64,000 nucleotides of DNA from Dicyema japonicum (lineage: Eukaryota > Dicyemida > Rhombozoa > Dicyemidae), in contig RDEW01000015.1 of assembly GCA_011109175.1 (NCBI GenBank), positions 1,088,882 to 1,152,881 of the forward strand, given 5' to 3'. Positions 31,274 to 42,200 of the stretch are shown here, piece by piece (within the stretch, counting starts at the first letter, position 1; every line of letters begins with the position of its first letter). The translations under genes were made by a program, and so were the position numbers. Under the pieces are notes generated by a model that searched no databases, was not told where the DNA came from, and was given only the letters and a program-made list of their open reading frames with translations.

Positions 31274-34201
31274 CTAAAGAATATAAAAGAATATAACTTT
31301 TTTAATGAAAGTACTATTTTGTTTTGTTTGACTATCAGAGAAGACTGATGACTGTTCAATCTGTTCATTAAGTGAAGCATTAAGTAATGACATTGTAGTC
31401 AACTGATTGCTATACTCGCGTACACTTATATCAAATTCATCATGCAGGGCATCGTATTGGCGTTGTTTATCATTTAATAGTTGATTAATTTCATCCCTAT
31501 CACGTTTTAGTAGTGATATCTTTTCCTCCAAAGCATGACACTAACATAATACATAATATTTACTTCTGACTGATAAAACACAGCTTTACTATCAGTTCTC
31601 TGTAATTCAGAAGATATATTTGAGATTCGACTATTAAAATGTTGACGGATCAAATCTTCACGTTCATTAGTGGGAATATCACAATTTGGTGGAATAACAC
31701 CGTCACAAACAGTCATACCCCCATTCTATTAATAAAATAAACTTAATACTAATAATTTATTATCAACTCCATCCACCAATAAATGAGTTTGTACATTTGT
31801 TCCCTGTTTTAATTTAGCACGTGCTAGTTGAAATTCCAGCATCCAATGTTCCTTCTCCTCTTCAAGAATAGAAATCTGAGATCTGAATGTTTGAATTTGA
31901 TCGGACAAGGATATCTCTGAATATTTGAGTGCAGAAAGCTGATCCCGTGAACGAACAGCCTCAAAATAGTCAACATGGTTGTGGCATTGGTTGATTGTGA
32001 ATAATAGTTACTAAAGATGATACTCTTTGATGGAATTCATTAGCAGAAGAACAACAAAATAGAGGAGGGGTAGTCATTCGTTTAATTCCATCAATGTAAT
32101 GCTTAGAGTTTTCCATTACAGTTTCCATCTACAATGTGATTATTTATTACTTCTTTTATATTATTCCAAATTCCAGTGATAGAATGTGAGAGACCCCCGT
32201 TAAGTAAAATATGATCAGAACTAAGATTGGGTAGTTGACTTTCATATGATAGTAAAGAATCAAAATTGACTGACAAATCTGTTATAAATATAAAGGAGAC
32301 CACTAAGGGATAAGAAAAAACACTTCATTGCTTCTATGAGAGATAACTCTATTTTGTTATGTTTGTATAAATTTTCACTTAGGAAATCTCCAATAATAGG
32401 ATAACAAACCACTACATTCACTAACAGGTAAATAAGCATCATATATATCCTGACATACAGTGTTGTACCTCATTAGTGCTTCCTGAGTAGAGTTTATTTT
32501 AATTGATATTGTGTTAGGTGATCCCAATAGAATCAATTCAGCAGAAAAACTAATAATAACAATAAATACCAATTTTTAATATATTCTAACAGATTAGAGA
32601 ATGCATGGGAGTAATTCTTCCAACAACTCATAAATGATCCAAGATCACTCAGTGATGCTAAGGATATGCAAAGGGAATTCTTGGTAGAGTTGAATAAACT
32701 CCTTAAATATAAATTAGCCTTATCAATATATTCCCCACAATGAGTAAACAGTAATCTTGTCTAGGAATTGTCAATAACTAATACTTCTTTCGCCTGATCT
32801 GACTGTTTTGGTATAAAATACAGACATCTTTTGCAAAACTGAGAGTTCATCTCACTCAGATTCTTTAGGACACACACAAGCACATTTGAGAGACGATGAA
32901 TGAATTCTTTAGTGAGTAACAAATTATTATTGTCAACCACGTGTTCTAAATCGATTCTCTCAAATGCCCCCAGTTCTAAATAATAACCAGAATAAACTGG
33001 AATCATTCATAAATGTATCAAATAATGGAATAAATGAATCATCTCCCATTAACTTTTCTTCATAAACACGTGTTGATTCAATACTAAACATGAAATCATT
33101 ATTTAACATTTTATCTCTTTCAGAGTTTAGTAATTCAATTTGATGATTCTTTTCCCCAATTTCAACCTTAAATGTAATATTAATGTAATACTTGGATTGA
33201 CAATAACTTTTGTTCTAAAATACGGTAATTTTTTTGATAAGACTCATTCGCTGTTGTGAGCAATCCACGTGTTTCATCCAACTGCTGACAGAGATAACTA
33301 TTTGTGACATTCAGTTTGTTTAAATCTTCTTCATAAACAGATTTACTTTCATCAATCAGATTGAATGAAAACATTATACTTTTCTATGAAGACCCTCGTT
33401 CTCCATAACCTTAGACTGGAGTTCTAATCTTAGTACATCCCTGTCATCATCTTCAAATGAATTCTGATGATTATTATTAATATATACTTTCTTGTTCTTC
33501 CTTGATTTTACATGTGAAGACATCTTAGTCAGATCATTTTGTAATACTTCAACTCTGTGGACCATCTGTTCATTAAGGAATCGTAAAGTCTCAATGTCTC
33601 TGCTTTGCCGTCTCAGTTGAATATCCTTACCAGTTTCACTTGCCTTTAAAATTAACTAAATTAGACTTTAGCCGGGTGGCTTAGTGGTTAGGTGTCGGGC
33701 TTAAGTGGCTTAGGCTACGGGTTCGAATCTCGCTGCTGTTCACCTGGTGGAAGGTTCCACGCATCTACGATGCAGAAATGGTTTGACGAGTGACGCCGTC
33801 ATCAGTGAATACTCACTGCGGAACTGGATTTGTCTAGAAAGGACACTCACACAAGAAAAAGAAAAAAAAAAAAGAAGTGAAGATCATTCCTTGGTTCTAC
33901 GATTAGTTAAAATTAACTGTTCTTTACTTAAATAAAGTGTGTGTCCTGCCTATGCGGAGCTATAAAATACTATGGCTCTCGTGAAAAGGCTTTATTATTA
34001 TTATTATTAAAATTAGACTTTAATTTCACTGAGGCTTTGTTGGGTTTCATTATAAGCAGTTTTTAGTACACTAAATGCAGATTTCAACTAAAACTAAATA
34101 CTACAACCAACCTTAGAGTATTCCTGTGCCAAAATTTTGTATTTATCATTTCTATCGCTGTCATTAATACTTGACTGAAATAGTCATTAACAGTATACCA
34201 T
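31274..34201 (-). CDS. PPP1R21: PPP1R21 (KLRAQ) homologue
   Basis: PPP1R21 is a coiled-coil PP1-binding protein and part of the Rab5-effector FERRY complex on early endosomes. The N-terminus reads Lys-Ile-Leu-Ala-Gln-Glu-Tyr-Ser-Lys-Leu-Lys, the hallmark KLRAQ segment. Further conserved blocks are Glu-Lys-Glu-His-Trp-Met-Leu-Glu-Phe-Gln-Leu, Asn-Glu-Arg-Glu-Asp-Leu-Ile-Arg-Gln-His-Phe and Asp-Ser-Lys-Ala-Val, in family order. The coding region starts with an exon holding just the ATG (34199-34201), followed by a 24-nt intron. At least a dozen further introns of 20-31 nt can be read, one possibly 52 nt. One intron (33644-34018) is 375 nt because a SINE sits in it. The frame slips by one base at TTTT 33380-33383. 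About 800 residues; human ~780. Confidence 0.87.
33671..34009 (+). mobile_element. Full-length tRNA-derived SINE inside PPP1R21 intron
   Basis: A 339-bp element, antisense to the host gene. The 5' head (33671-33735) looks like a tRNA, with an A-box-like TGGCTTAGTGG and a B-box-like GGTTCGAATC. A unique body with GTGACGCCGTCATCAGTGAA and an A-rich stretch follows. The 3' end GCTATAAAATACTATGGCTC... followed by (TTA)n matches the L-B LINE. It is flanked by AAATTAGACTTTA at 33658-33670 and 34010-34022, a 13-bp target-site duplication. Best-preserved copy in the window. Confidence 0.92.
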
Positions 34202-34299
34202 AAACCACGAAATATTTAACTGTTATTTTTCTTTAATTTGTTTATTAAATATTTAATTTATTATATATTTAATCTAAATTATAATAATTTGTTACGTGG

Positions 34300-34860
34300 T
34301 TATAATGTCTCGTGGCTTATATTTGTTGAACAAATTTAATATGAAGGCTGATTTAAATAGTAATTATTAGACATTGAGGGGATTTTCAAGCTTCTTCAAG
34401 AGTGTTGAGTCTGCTTCTGAACTAGAAAATCTTCTTAGTAAAAATTCGAATATACCTAATCTATTATACTTTACTGCACAGTTATATTGTAATAATATAT
34501 CAGATGGTGTGGCCCCTGTCGTGCTTTTGGTCCTAAACTGGAAAAATATCATAAATCAAACAATAACTTTAATGTCTTCAAAATTGATGTTGATTCAATG
34601 AGTGATTCAGCAGAATCATATAATGTAATTTTATTATATAACTAAGATAACTACTATTCCCACAGTAGTCGTTATTAGTAATGGAGTTACTAATACTATT
34701 ATTGGAGCCACTATTGATAAGGTTGATAAGGCACTACAGTCCATTTCTGAATAATTACTTTAACAATTTTCTGGTTAATAACAAATGTCACCTTTTATTT
34801 CTCATTTACGTACTCTCCCTTAAGGAAGCTTATGACTAAAGAAATAGAGAAATTAATTAC
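34300..34860. other. Region upstream of PPP1R21
   Basis: AT-rich. A 75-codon plus-strand frame (34374-34601) and its antisense frame are not recognised. The PPP1R21 promoter is probably within 34202-34400, but no element is identifiable. Confidence 0.35.
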
Positions 34861-35660
34861 TTATATCGAGACCCTGTGGCACTATGTGGCTTCTCTGGTG
34901 GCGTCATTGGATCCAGCTTACTGAGAAGACGATGGAATCGACCAGCTCCTAGGACGACGTCCTCTAAATTATTACCCTAAGATCACTGAGAAAAGAAATA
35001 AAAATCTCAACTAAAGCCGACAAGGGAGAGGACGAGTCCGGCGTGGTCGAGAATCCTGTGCTGCTCTTCTCATCGGACATGGCATCGACTCAAACTATCT
35101 GTATGATTCTAGATAGTGTATGGAACAGAGGGCAGCTCGGTAGACTAGCCGCCTTTCAAAGTTTCTGTTGCAATTCAATTAGATTTTCAATAGGTTAGAT
35201 CTTGTGTTCTGATCCAATTTACTCTATTGCAGCTTTCTGGATTGCGGATAGTTTCAAGGACGAGGAGCGTGAAATCTGCATTGCCTACGAAAAAATTGCA
35301 TACGTCATCGTGAGTCGGATAAATTTTTCATAAATTGTGGCAAGGCTCCGAGTTTGGTCTTTTAGTGTTTTTGAGAGACTTTTAGGATTCTCATTTTCTT
35401 CAGAGCTGAAGTTATTTTGTTCTTAACATGTCGGATAAAAGAGAGTCCCTGAACAAAATTGATCCCCAGAATCCATGGTGTTTTGTTAATAGGAATAGCC
35501 TCGTTTTTCATAAGGATTTTACACAGATCTGTCTTTGTACGTGGTAAACAGCTTGCCAGAGGACTTCTTGAGTGAAGGTTACGCTGGACCGAGTCAGGAT
35601 CAAAGAATTAGTTAGTTTGGTTTTACCCCCGGTCTCTGGAATAATTTAATTTTTATTTAT
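34860..35660 (+). mobile_element. LINE L-D copy interrupted by minus-strand RT fragment
   Basis: The head block (GTGGCACTATGTGGC... GGATCCAGCTTACTGAGAAGACG) at 34868-34945 and the tail block (GAGTCAGGATCAAAGAATTAGTTAGTTTGG) at 35595-35625 are both L-D, as at 17610-17870. Between them, 35010-35570 encodes on the minus strand Leu-Gly-Ile-Asn-Phe...Ala-Leu-Lys-Lys-Met-Arg-Ile-Leu-Lys and Leu-Ala-Thr-Ile-Tyr-Glu-Lys-Phe-Ile, the thumb of another LINE RT. Whether that is a nested insertion cannot be proven; no duplication was found. Confidence 0.5.
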
Positions 35661-36919
35661 TAATGGCGGGACTGATGAACAAATGGTCCATCTTGTGTTT
35701 GTCGAGATGCAGAAAAACACAGTGGTGAGTCTGTTTTATGGATGTTCACAAAAATGGCATAATAAATGGTCCCAAACCTGTTAGCAGCTAAAAATGTAAA
35801 AAAAACACTAGCCAAAAACTGAGTTCTAAATTTTTTGAAAAAAGTCGCAAGTTCAGCATCTATGGAGACGCAGATGGTGTCATATTTTGCTCATGAAGAG
35901 ACGTTGAGGAAAATCTCGGACAAAATCTTCCCGTAATTAAAATTAATATAATTTTATTACCAAAAAATAACTATCCAGACTAATTATATTTTTTTCTCAC
36001 GTGTCTTCGCTTCCTTTCAGGTGTCTATTATTTTCCTATTGCACTTTAGGTTGCATAAGAGAGTTCACACGGAATGTGTCGCTCTCAAGAGTTCTCTAGA
36101 AGACATTTGTTTGTATATATGCGTGGATTTTCCATCCACTTCCAACTGTCTCAAGTACCCCCTCTGGAATTTAGTTACAATACAATCAATCACATACTAG
36201 ATAATGCATAATTCGTTTGCGAGAAAAGCGCAATTCTTATTCTTCTTACTGTTTTCAAGCGTTCTTGGTTAGTAATGAACTTCTATGATAGTTATGTCCT
36301 TTAATAACTTATCACAATATCTGTACAGAAAATGAGATTTTGATTGATGTGTCCACCTTTATCTTAACTTTTGAATTTTCAAAAATTGACTAGCTTTATC
36401 AGTCCAAAACTTTCTGGAATGTGATATCCTATACTTGTTGCACAAAATAATGTGGATAGACCACGCAACTTCTTTGTCTTTACACGTAGTGTTGGTAAAG
36501 CATACTACCACTCTTAGTTAATAAATGTCCATGGTTATTATTTTTTATTACAGTATGGACACAACCTCCAATGTCCACGAAAAAAGTCCCTGTCATGTAA
36601 AGCGCCTCAAACTAGACACTTTGTGGTTTAACAAACTTTGTGGTTTCCTTGGTTAAGGTTTTGACTCATCAACGGCCAAGATTACCATCTTCTCAGATGT
36701 TCCTACTTCAGACCCAATTTTCAGAACATACTCGGAATAAACTCGCATTAATGTGGACTACATTGCGTAGTTCACGACCTAACTTAAACATGCACAGCCG
36801 GGTCATTGCTCGCCGATCTTACATTTGGAAACTAAAGAGATAATAAATCCATATCAATGTACTCTTCAGCTTCTACGAATCCCAGCGTATTATTTTATGA
36901 AAAAAAATATCTTTAATAA
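35660..36919. other. 1.2-kb stretch, nothing recognised
   Basis: AT-rich. A 67-codon frame at 36640-36843 has no known motif. It contains the 3' flank of NUBP2. Confidence 0.4.
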
Positions 36920-37753
36920 TTATAATTTATCAACAATGTTATTAGTAAGTAATTTGAATGGATCAAACACAGAATTGGTAAACTTATCCAAAGCCATATC
37001 CCAACCTCCCTTAAACAAATCACTCATTGAAGGTTGAATTGGAAGAGATCCAAGAAAATCAAGTCCAAATAATTCAGCCATATTTTTTCCACCATCTCTT
37101 GCAAATATATTTGTGGTTTTCTACAATAACCAACCAAATATGACCTGACAATGAGGACAGACATATCCAGACATATTCTCAACAACTCCAAGAATATTAA
37201 GTCCAGTCTTCACACAAAAGTCAATCTCTCTTTTTACATCAGCAATGGAAATTAACTGAGGAGTGGTCACGAGGACAACTCCATTAGGACGAAGGAATTG
37301 GGCTAATGAGATGTGTTCATCACTAGTCCCTGGTGGAGTGTCCACAACAAAGTAATCCACGTGTCCCCAATTCACATTCTGTATTAGCTGCCTGATCATT
37401 GCTGTCTTCCGTGGTCCCTTCCAAATAACGGGGGTAGACTCACTTTGCAAAAGGAAAGCCAGAGAAACCACTCCCAGTTGATTGTTAGGACCAAAGTATA
37501 CAGGTTCCCACCAAAGTAATATTAATTATTTACCCAAATTCCGATTGAATTAGTTTCTTCTTTTGTAAGCCAAAAATAGTGGGGGAAGAAGGTCCACAAA
37601 GGTCAATGTCTAGTAAAGCAACCCTAATATAAAAGTCTTGATTACCTTGAAACCTTGTGCAGCTAAGGAGAATGCTAAAAATGCTGACATTGTGGTCTTC
37701 CCTACGCCTCCTTTCCCTGACATTACAAAAATAATCTTTTCGACAGAATCCAT
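36920..37753 (-). CDS. NUBP2: NUBP2/CFD1 cytosolic Fe-S cluster scaffold ATPase
   Basis: A P-loop ATPase that, with NUBP1, forms the scaffold for cytosolic iron-sulphur cluster assembly. The deviant Walker A reads Gly-Lys-Gly-Gly-Val-Gly-Lys-Thr-Thr near the N-terminus. It is followed by Leu-Asp-Ile-Asp-Leu-Cys-Gly-Pro-Ser, [11 protein letters not shown], and [14 protein letters not shown], the family Cys-x2-Cys cluster site. The N-terminal ferredoxin-like four-Cys extension of NUBP1 is absent, so NUBP2 is the better name. Three introns of 22, 22 and 24 nt. The second (37512-37533) starts GT but ends TG. There is one extra G at 37622-37624 relative to the expected frame. About 254 residues, against ~270 in human. 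Confidence 0.9.
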
Positions 37754-37879
37754 TTTAAGTGACACGATACTTAAAGTTTATTTTAATTAAAAATTATAAT
37801 TATTAATTAATTCAAAATTAAAATATGAATTTTTATATATTTTAAATTAACATTTGAGAATTAAATATAGTCAAATTAG

Positions 37880-38760
37880 GAAACAATTTAACAAAGGAAG
37901 ATCACATCCAAAAAGATTTTAATAACCTCATAAAATATTACGTGAAAATATTCCACAAGGACCATAAGAAGTCGGATGTACCTTCTTTATATCTCAGTAA
38001 ACTGAAAAAGGAACCTGATATGATTTACTTCACTGAAAACAGCATGAGAAATATATTGAAAGTCATTGAAACAGCCTATTCTAACAGACCGGATAAAATC
38101 CCAATGATCCTCCTAAAAAATCCTGGGGCTTATTGAATCGCTACATTAACGAGGATATTCAACCACTTTATTAACAAAATTCTATTCCAGCCTTATGGAG
38201 GCTTGCTCACCTAAATCCAAATTTGAAACCCGGAAAAGTGAATAAGGGTCCGGCTTCATACAAACCGGTCGTGGTATTGTGTTCGTTTTCTCCTTGACTT
38301 GTCATTTCAACATGGTTTTAAAGAGGAAAAGTCTACTTCGACCCATTTATCAGCATTGAAAATGTAATTACAAAATTAAAAAAAACTAATGTGTTGAATT
38401 GTATGGGTTATAGAAAACCGGAAATAGTCCTATTAATTGAACCATGCATTTCTTATGTATGTGGCATCTGGGGTCCATTCATTTCTTGGAAAAATATTTT
38501 GAAGATCGAGGCTAGCCGAAAAAGAGTTTCAAAAATTACGGAACGATGGACTTCTGAAGGGTCCCAGCCTCCAATGCCTTTAGAATCCATGATACTCATG
38601 TACCGTGGAACGTGCCGTCGTGAATACTAAGATCCATTCATTCGGCTGATACGTGCTTGTGTGGGGTCGAGCGAGGAGCATCGGGCAGGTTGAGTTCTCT
38701 GCTAGAGGGTGCTGGGATCACGTGATTAATTAGATGGTGTAACCGTGGTCTTTGGTATTA
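37880..38760 (+). mobile_element. LINE L-A, internally deleted, with 3' end
   Basis: Plus strand. The RT N-terminal part (Ser-Asn-Arg-Pro-Asp-Lys-Ile-Pro; Leu-Lys-Pro-Gly-Lys...Tyr-Lys-Pro-Val) lies at 37940-38290. After a jump across the RT core the C-terminal part follows at 38440-38640 (Cys-Ile-Ser-Tyr-Val-Cys-Gly-Ile-Trp-Gly-Pro-Phe). The 3' end GTGCTGGGATCACGTGATTA...GGTATTATTA reaches 38760. It is similar to 57366-58260. Confidence 0.7.
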
Positions 38761-38793
38761 TTAGGAATTTAAGGAATAGTGAATAAGAACAAT

Positions 38794-39008
38794 GCTTTGG
38801 CTTGACGAGTGACGCAATCATTTGCGAACACGTGGATCTGGATGGTCTATAAAGGACATACACACAACAAAAATAAAAAAAAGTGAAGAGCATTCCTTGG
38901 TTATCCTTTTACGATTAGTTATCATAACTGTTTTTTACTTAAAATATAGCGTGTGTCTTGCTTGAGTGGAGCTATAGCTAATATGGCCTGCGTAAAAGTG
39001 CAGTTATT
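38794..39008 (+). mobile_element. SINE, 5'-truncated copy
   Basis: Begins in the SINE body (GGCTTGACGAGTGACGC) and continues to the shared 3' end GAGCTATAGCTAATATGGCC...AAAGTGC. The tRNA head is missing, as expected for truncated reverse transcription. It lies ~250 bp upstream of the Notch start codon. Confidence 0.8.
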
Positions 39009-39254
39009 TCCAAAGTGTTATAAAATACTAAGCAGATCTCTCTTGTGGAAATGCACTTAATCAGCCACCTTTTTCACGAATGCCTCTGTTTTTCTATCAA
39101 CGTTTCCTTTAACCTGTGAGTATTAGGAAAATTGCAAGAATTATTATTCCAAAATATATTTGATTTCTATTTACCACTTAAATGAAAATTTAAACGCAAC
39201 AAATTGACGACAAAAGGCGGTATATAATATGGCGAACGCAACAATTTAGTCAGA

Positions 39255-42200
39255 ATGTTGTTTTTATTAATTTGTTTGTGTGTGGTAAAAACAGAATTTT
39301 GTTTTGAAAATAAAAAATGTGAAAATGATGGAATTTGTGTGACAGCAGAAGATGGATTCTCATATTGTAGGTATAAATCAATACATTGGTGAGAAATTAA
39401 TCTCAAATTTATTATTAAAACAATTAAAATGAATAATTCCCACTTGTATTAACACTTCATAGGTGCTCAATGGGATTTAGAGGGATTACTTGCCAGCTTC
39501 GAGATCCTTGTGAAGACAAGTACTGTAAAAATGGAAAATGTGTTTCAATGGGGGATTCTAATTACCAGTGCATGTGTAACTCAGGTACATTAAGATTGTG
39601 TGATAAGGATAATGTCATATTTAATTTACTTACTTTGATATGACACATTTAATGTGCTATATACTTTTCTATTTCTCACTCATTTCAGACAAAATTGATT
39701 TTATGTCTATTATAGGATTTTACGGTACAGAATGCCAATTTGACAAAATTCATCGAAAATGTATAGAAATAGATTGCTATCACGGAAAATGTGAGGTTGA
39801 TTCTATCACTGGACAACCAACATGTAAATGCGATCACAACTACATTGGTATTACTGTTTTATATTTAAGGTAATGATTGTAAATATCACAAGTTGTGTTA
39901 TGAAAACAAAATATGCCTTAATGGGGGAAGATGTATTGATGATATTAACACATGTTTCTGTCCCTCCGGATTCACGGGTACATTGTGCCAATTTGATGTC
40001 GATGAATGTGACAAAGTAAACTGTCATAATAATGGAATTTGTGTAAACAAATACGGAAACTTTACTTGTGAGTGCAAAAATGGATTTACTGGTAATTTGT
40101 GTCAAATTCCGCCAAAACTTTGCAACGTTAATTATTGTCTTTTTGGGGGATCTTGCTATGAATTTGACGGAATTCCCATATGTCTGTGCAAAACAGGAAG
40201 ACTGGGAAATCGATGCCAAAACGTGAATTTGTGTTCAAATTCGAGTGGTGTCTGCCCACAAAATACAAGATGTACTGTAAATTTGCGGACAAATCAGGTA
40301 GAATGCCTTTCCCAGAACCCCACGTGCATTGATAAATTTGGTGAGACTTAAACCGTAATATTTGATTAGGTAAAATATGCAGTGGTAACGGAAACTGTCT
40401 CAATGATGTTTGTACATGTGGCTACGGATTTTATGGCGAATTTTGCGAAAAAGTCATTTCTTGTTTTAATATTTCTTGTCTTAATGGAGGAGAGTGTGTG
40501 TCCGGAAAATGCATCTGTCCTGAATGTAACATCAAATAATTAAAAAAATAGATTTTTATGGACAATTCTGTCAATCTTCCACCGCTCTAGTACAACCGTG
40601 TCCAAACTGCCTTCACGGAATTTGCGTATTTGGAAAATGCCACTGTTACGGGATGTACTTTGGTGAGAATTGTGACTATGACTACGGATTATACCATTTG
40701 TATTGCTTAAACGACGGAATATATCTACCAAAGGTCAAAAGGTGCCTCTGCCCAATAGGATTCGAGGGTTTTGCAAGATTAATGATTATAGGACTTCAAT
40801 GTGAACGAAAATTAGAAACCTGTCTATTCCCAGAAAAATGTAAAATCGACGGCCTAAAATGTCTTGTTTATAAAGGAAATGAAAATTGTATTTGTAGAAA
40901 TCACACGATTCAGAATATTTGTGGAAATAGTTTGTTTCCAAAAATTGGTATTTCAACGAGGATTAATTTTAGAGCCAAAAAGCGGTAAAATGACTAAAAT
41001 TTGTATTCCTGGTTATTCCGGGGAAGATTGTTCGGTTAAGGAAAATCAATGTGATTTAAATTCTTGCAAAAATAATGGAACATGTTTGGATTTCGTCAAT
41101 TCGTTTAGTTGTATTTGTGACCCACAATATCTGGGTCGTAATTGCCAAAGAGAAGCAACTGAATGTAATGACGAGTAAGTTTAACATAATCAGCAAAGAT
41201 TATGTTTTAATAACGGAAAGTGCCTTCAAGTCGCCGATAAAGAGTATTATTGTGTCTGTGATGATCTCCATAAAGGAAAAAATTGCGAGAGACGAAAGAA
41301 CTGTGTAATCAATCACAAAATCTCAAATGATTGTCTTAATGGTAAAATATTAATTCTATGATAGGTGGAAGACGTTGTACTGGCGGGGGGTGCTCATGTC
41401 CTTCTGGATATTTAGGAGACATTTGTCAGTATAGAAAATGTCAGTATAACCCTTGTGAAAATGATGGATTTTGCATTTCTGGGAATTTGACTGCTTTTGG
41501 AGAGCTAGCAGTAAAAAATGGATTCCAATGTTTATGTAAAAATCAAAGTTTGGGTGTTCTTTGTGAATCTTTCAAAAATGATTTATGCAAAAATAATCCT
41601 TGTCTTAACGGAGGGACATGTCGACAAATATCTCCAATAGAAACTATGTGTTATTGTCGACCATTTTACTTTGGGGACTTTTGTGAAGTCCAAATCTTCG
41701 ACTGTCGATTCACAAACTGCTTCCTGCCATGGACTGAAAAATGTCTTTTAACATCAACAACAGGGATAAATTGGCTAAATATGACCAAAAATCTAACAAA
41801 TAATACTACACGTGTATTTGCCATAAAGGGTACTCTGGAAGAAAATGTACGTTCGTTAACACAGATTGTCCCACTAAAGATTGTAACTTCTGCCCTTTGA
41901 GATGTCTCAATGGAGGGAAATGCAAGACAACCATTAACGGAAACTCATTCTGCGATTGTCCGTTCAATTATCACGGAAAATTGTAACGAGTCAGTTTATG
42001 TTTAGATGTGAATTATCTGAAATAAATATGTGTAATTTTGATTATTGTAAAAACAACGCTCAATGTCTTCAAGGTCAGACAACGTTTACCTGTGTTTGCC
42101 AATCTGGTTTTTTTGGACCAAATTGCACAATTATTGGTAGAAAAATTATACCCCCGCATCCTCCAGAGGGTAAAAGCATAGAATACTGCGAAAAGCAAGT

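Noticed and set aside
31900-32010. A third GT...TG intron in PPP1R21
   Set aside because: A canonical 52-nt GT-AG intron that ends just before Ala-Val-Arg-Ser also joins the exons in frame, so no odd splice site is needed.
33671-33742. Candidate functional tRNA gene
   Set aside because: A and B box-like motifs are present, but a proper acceptor stem and anticodon arm could not be drawn, and the same sequence heads other SINE copies. It is the SINE promoter region.
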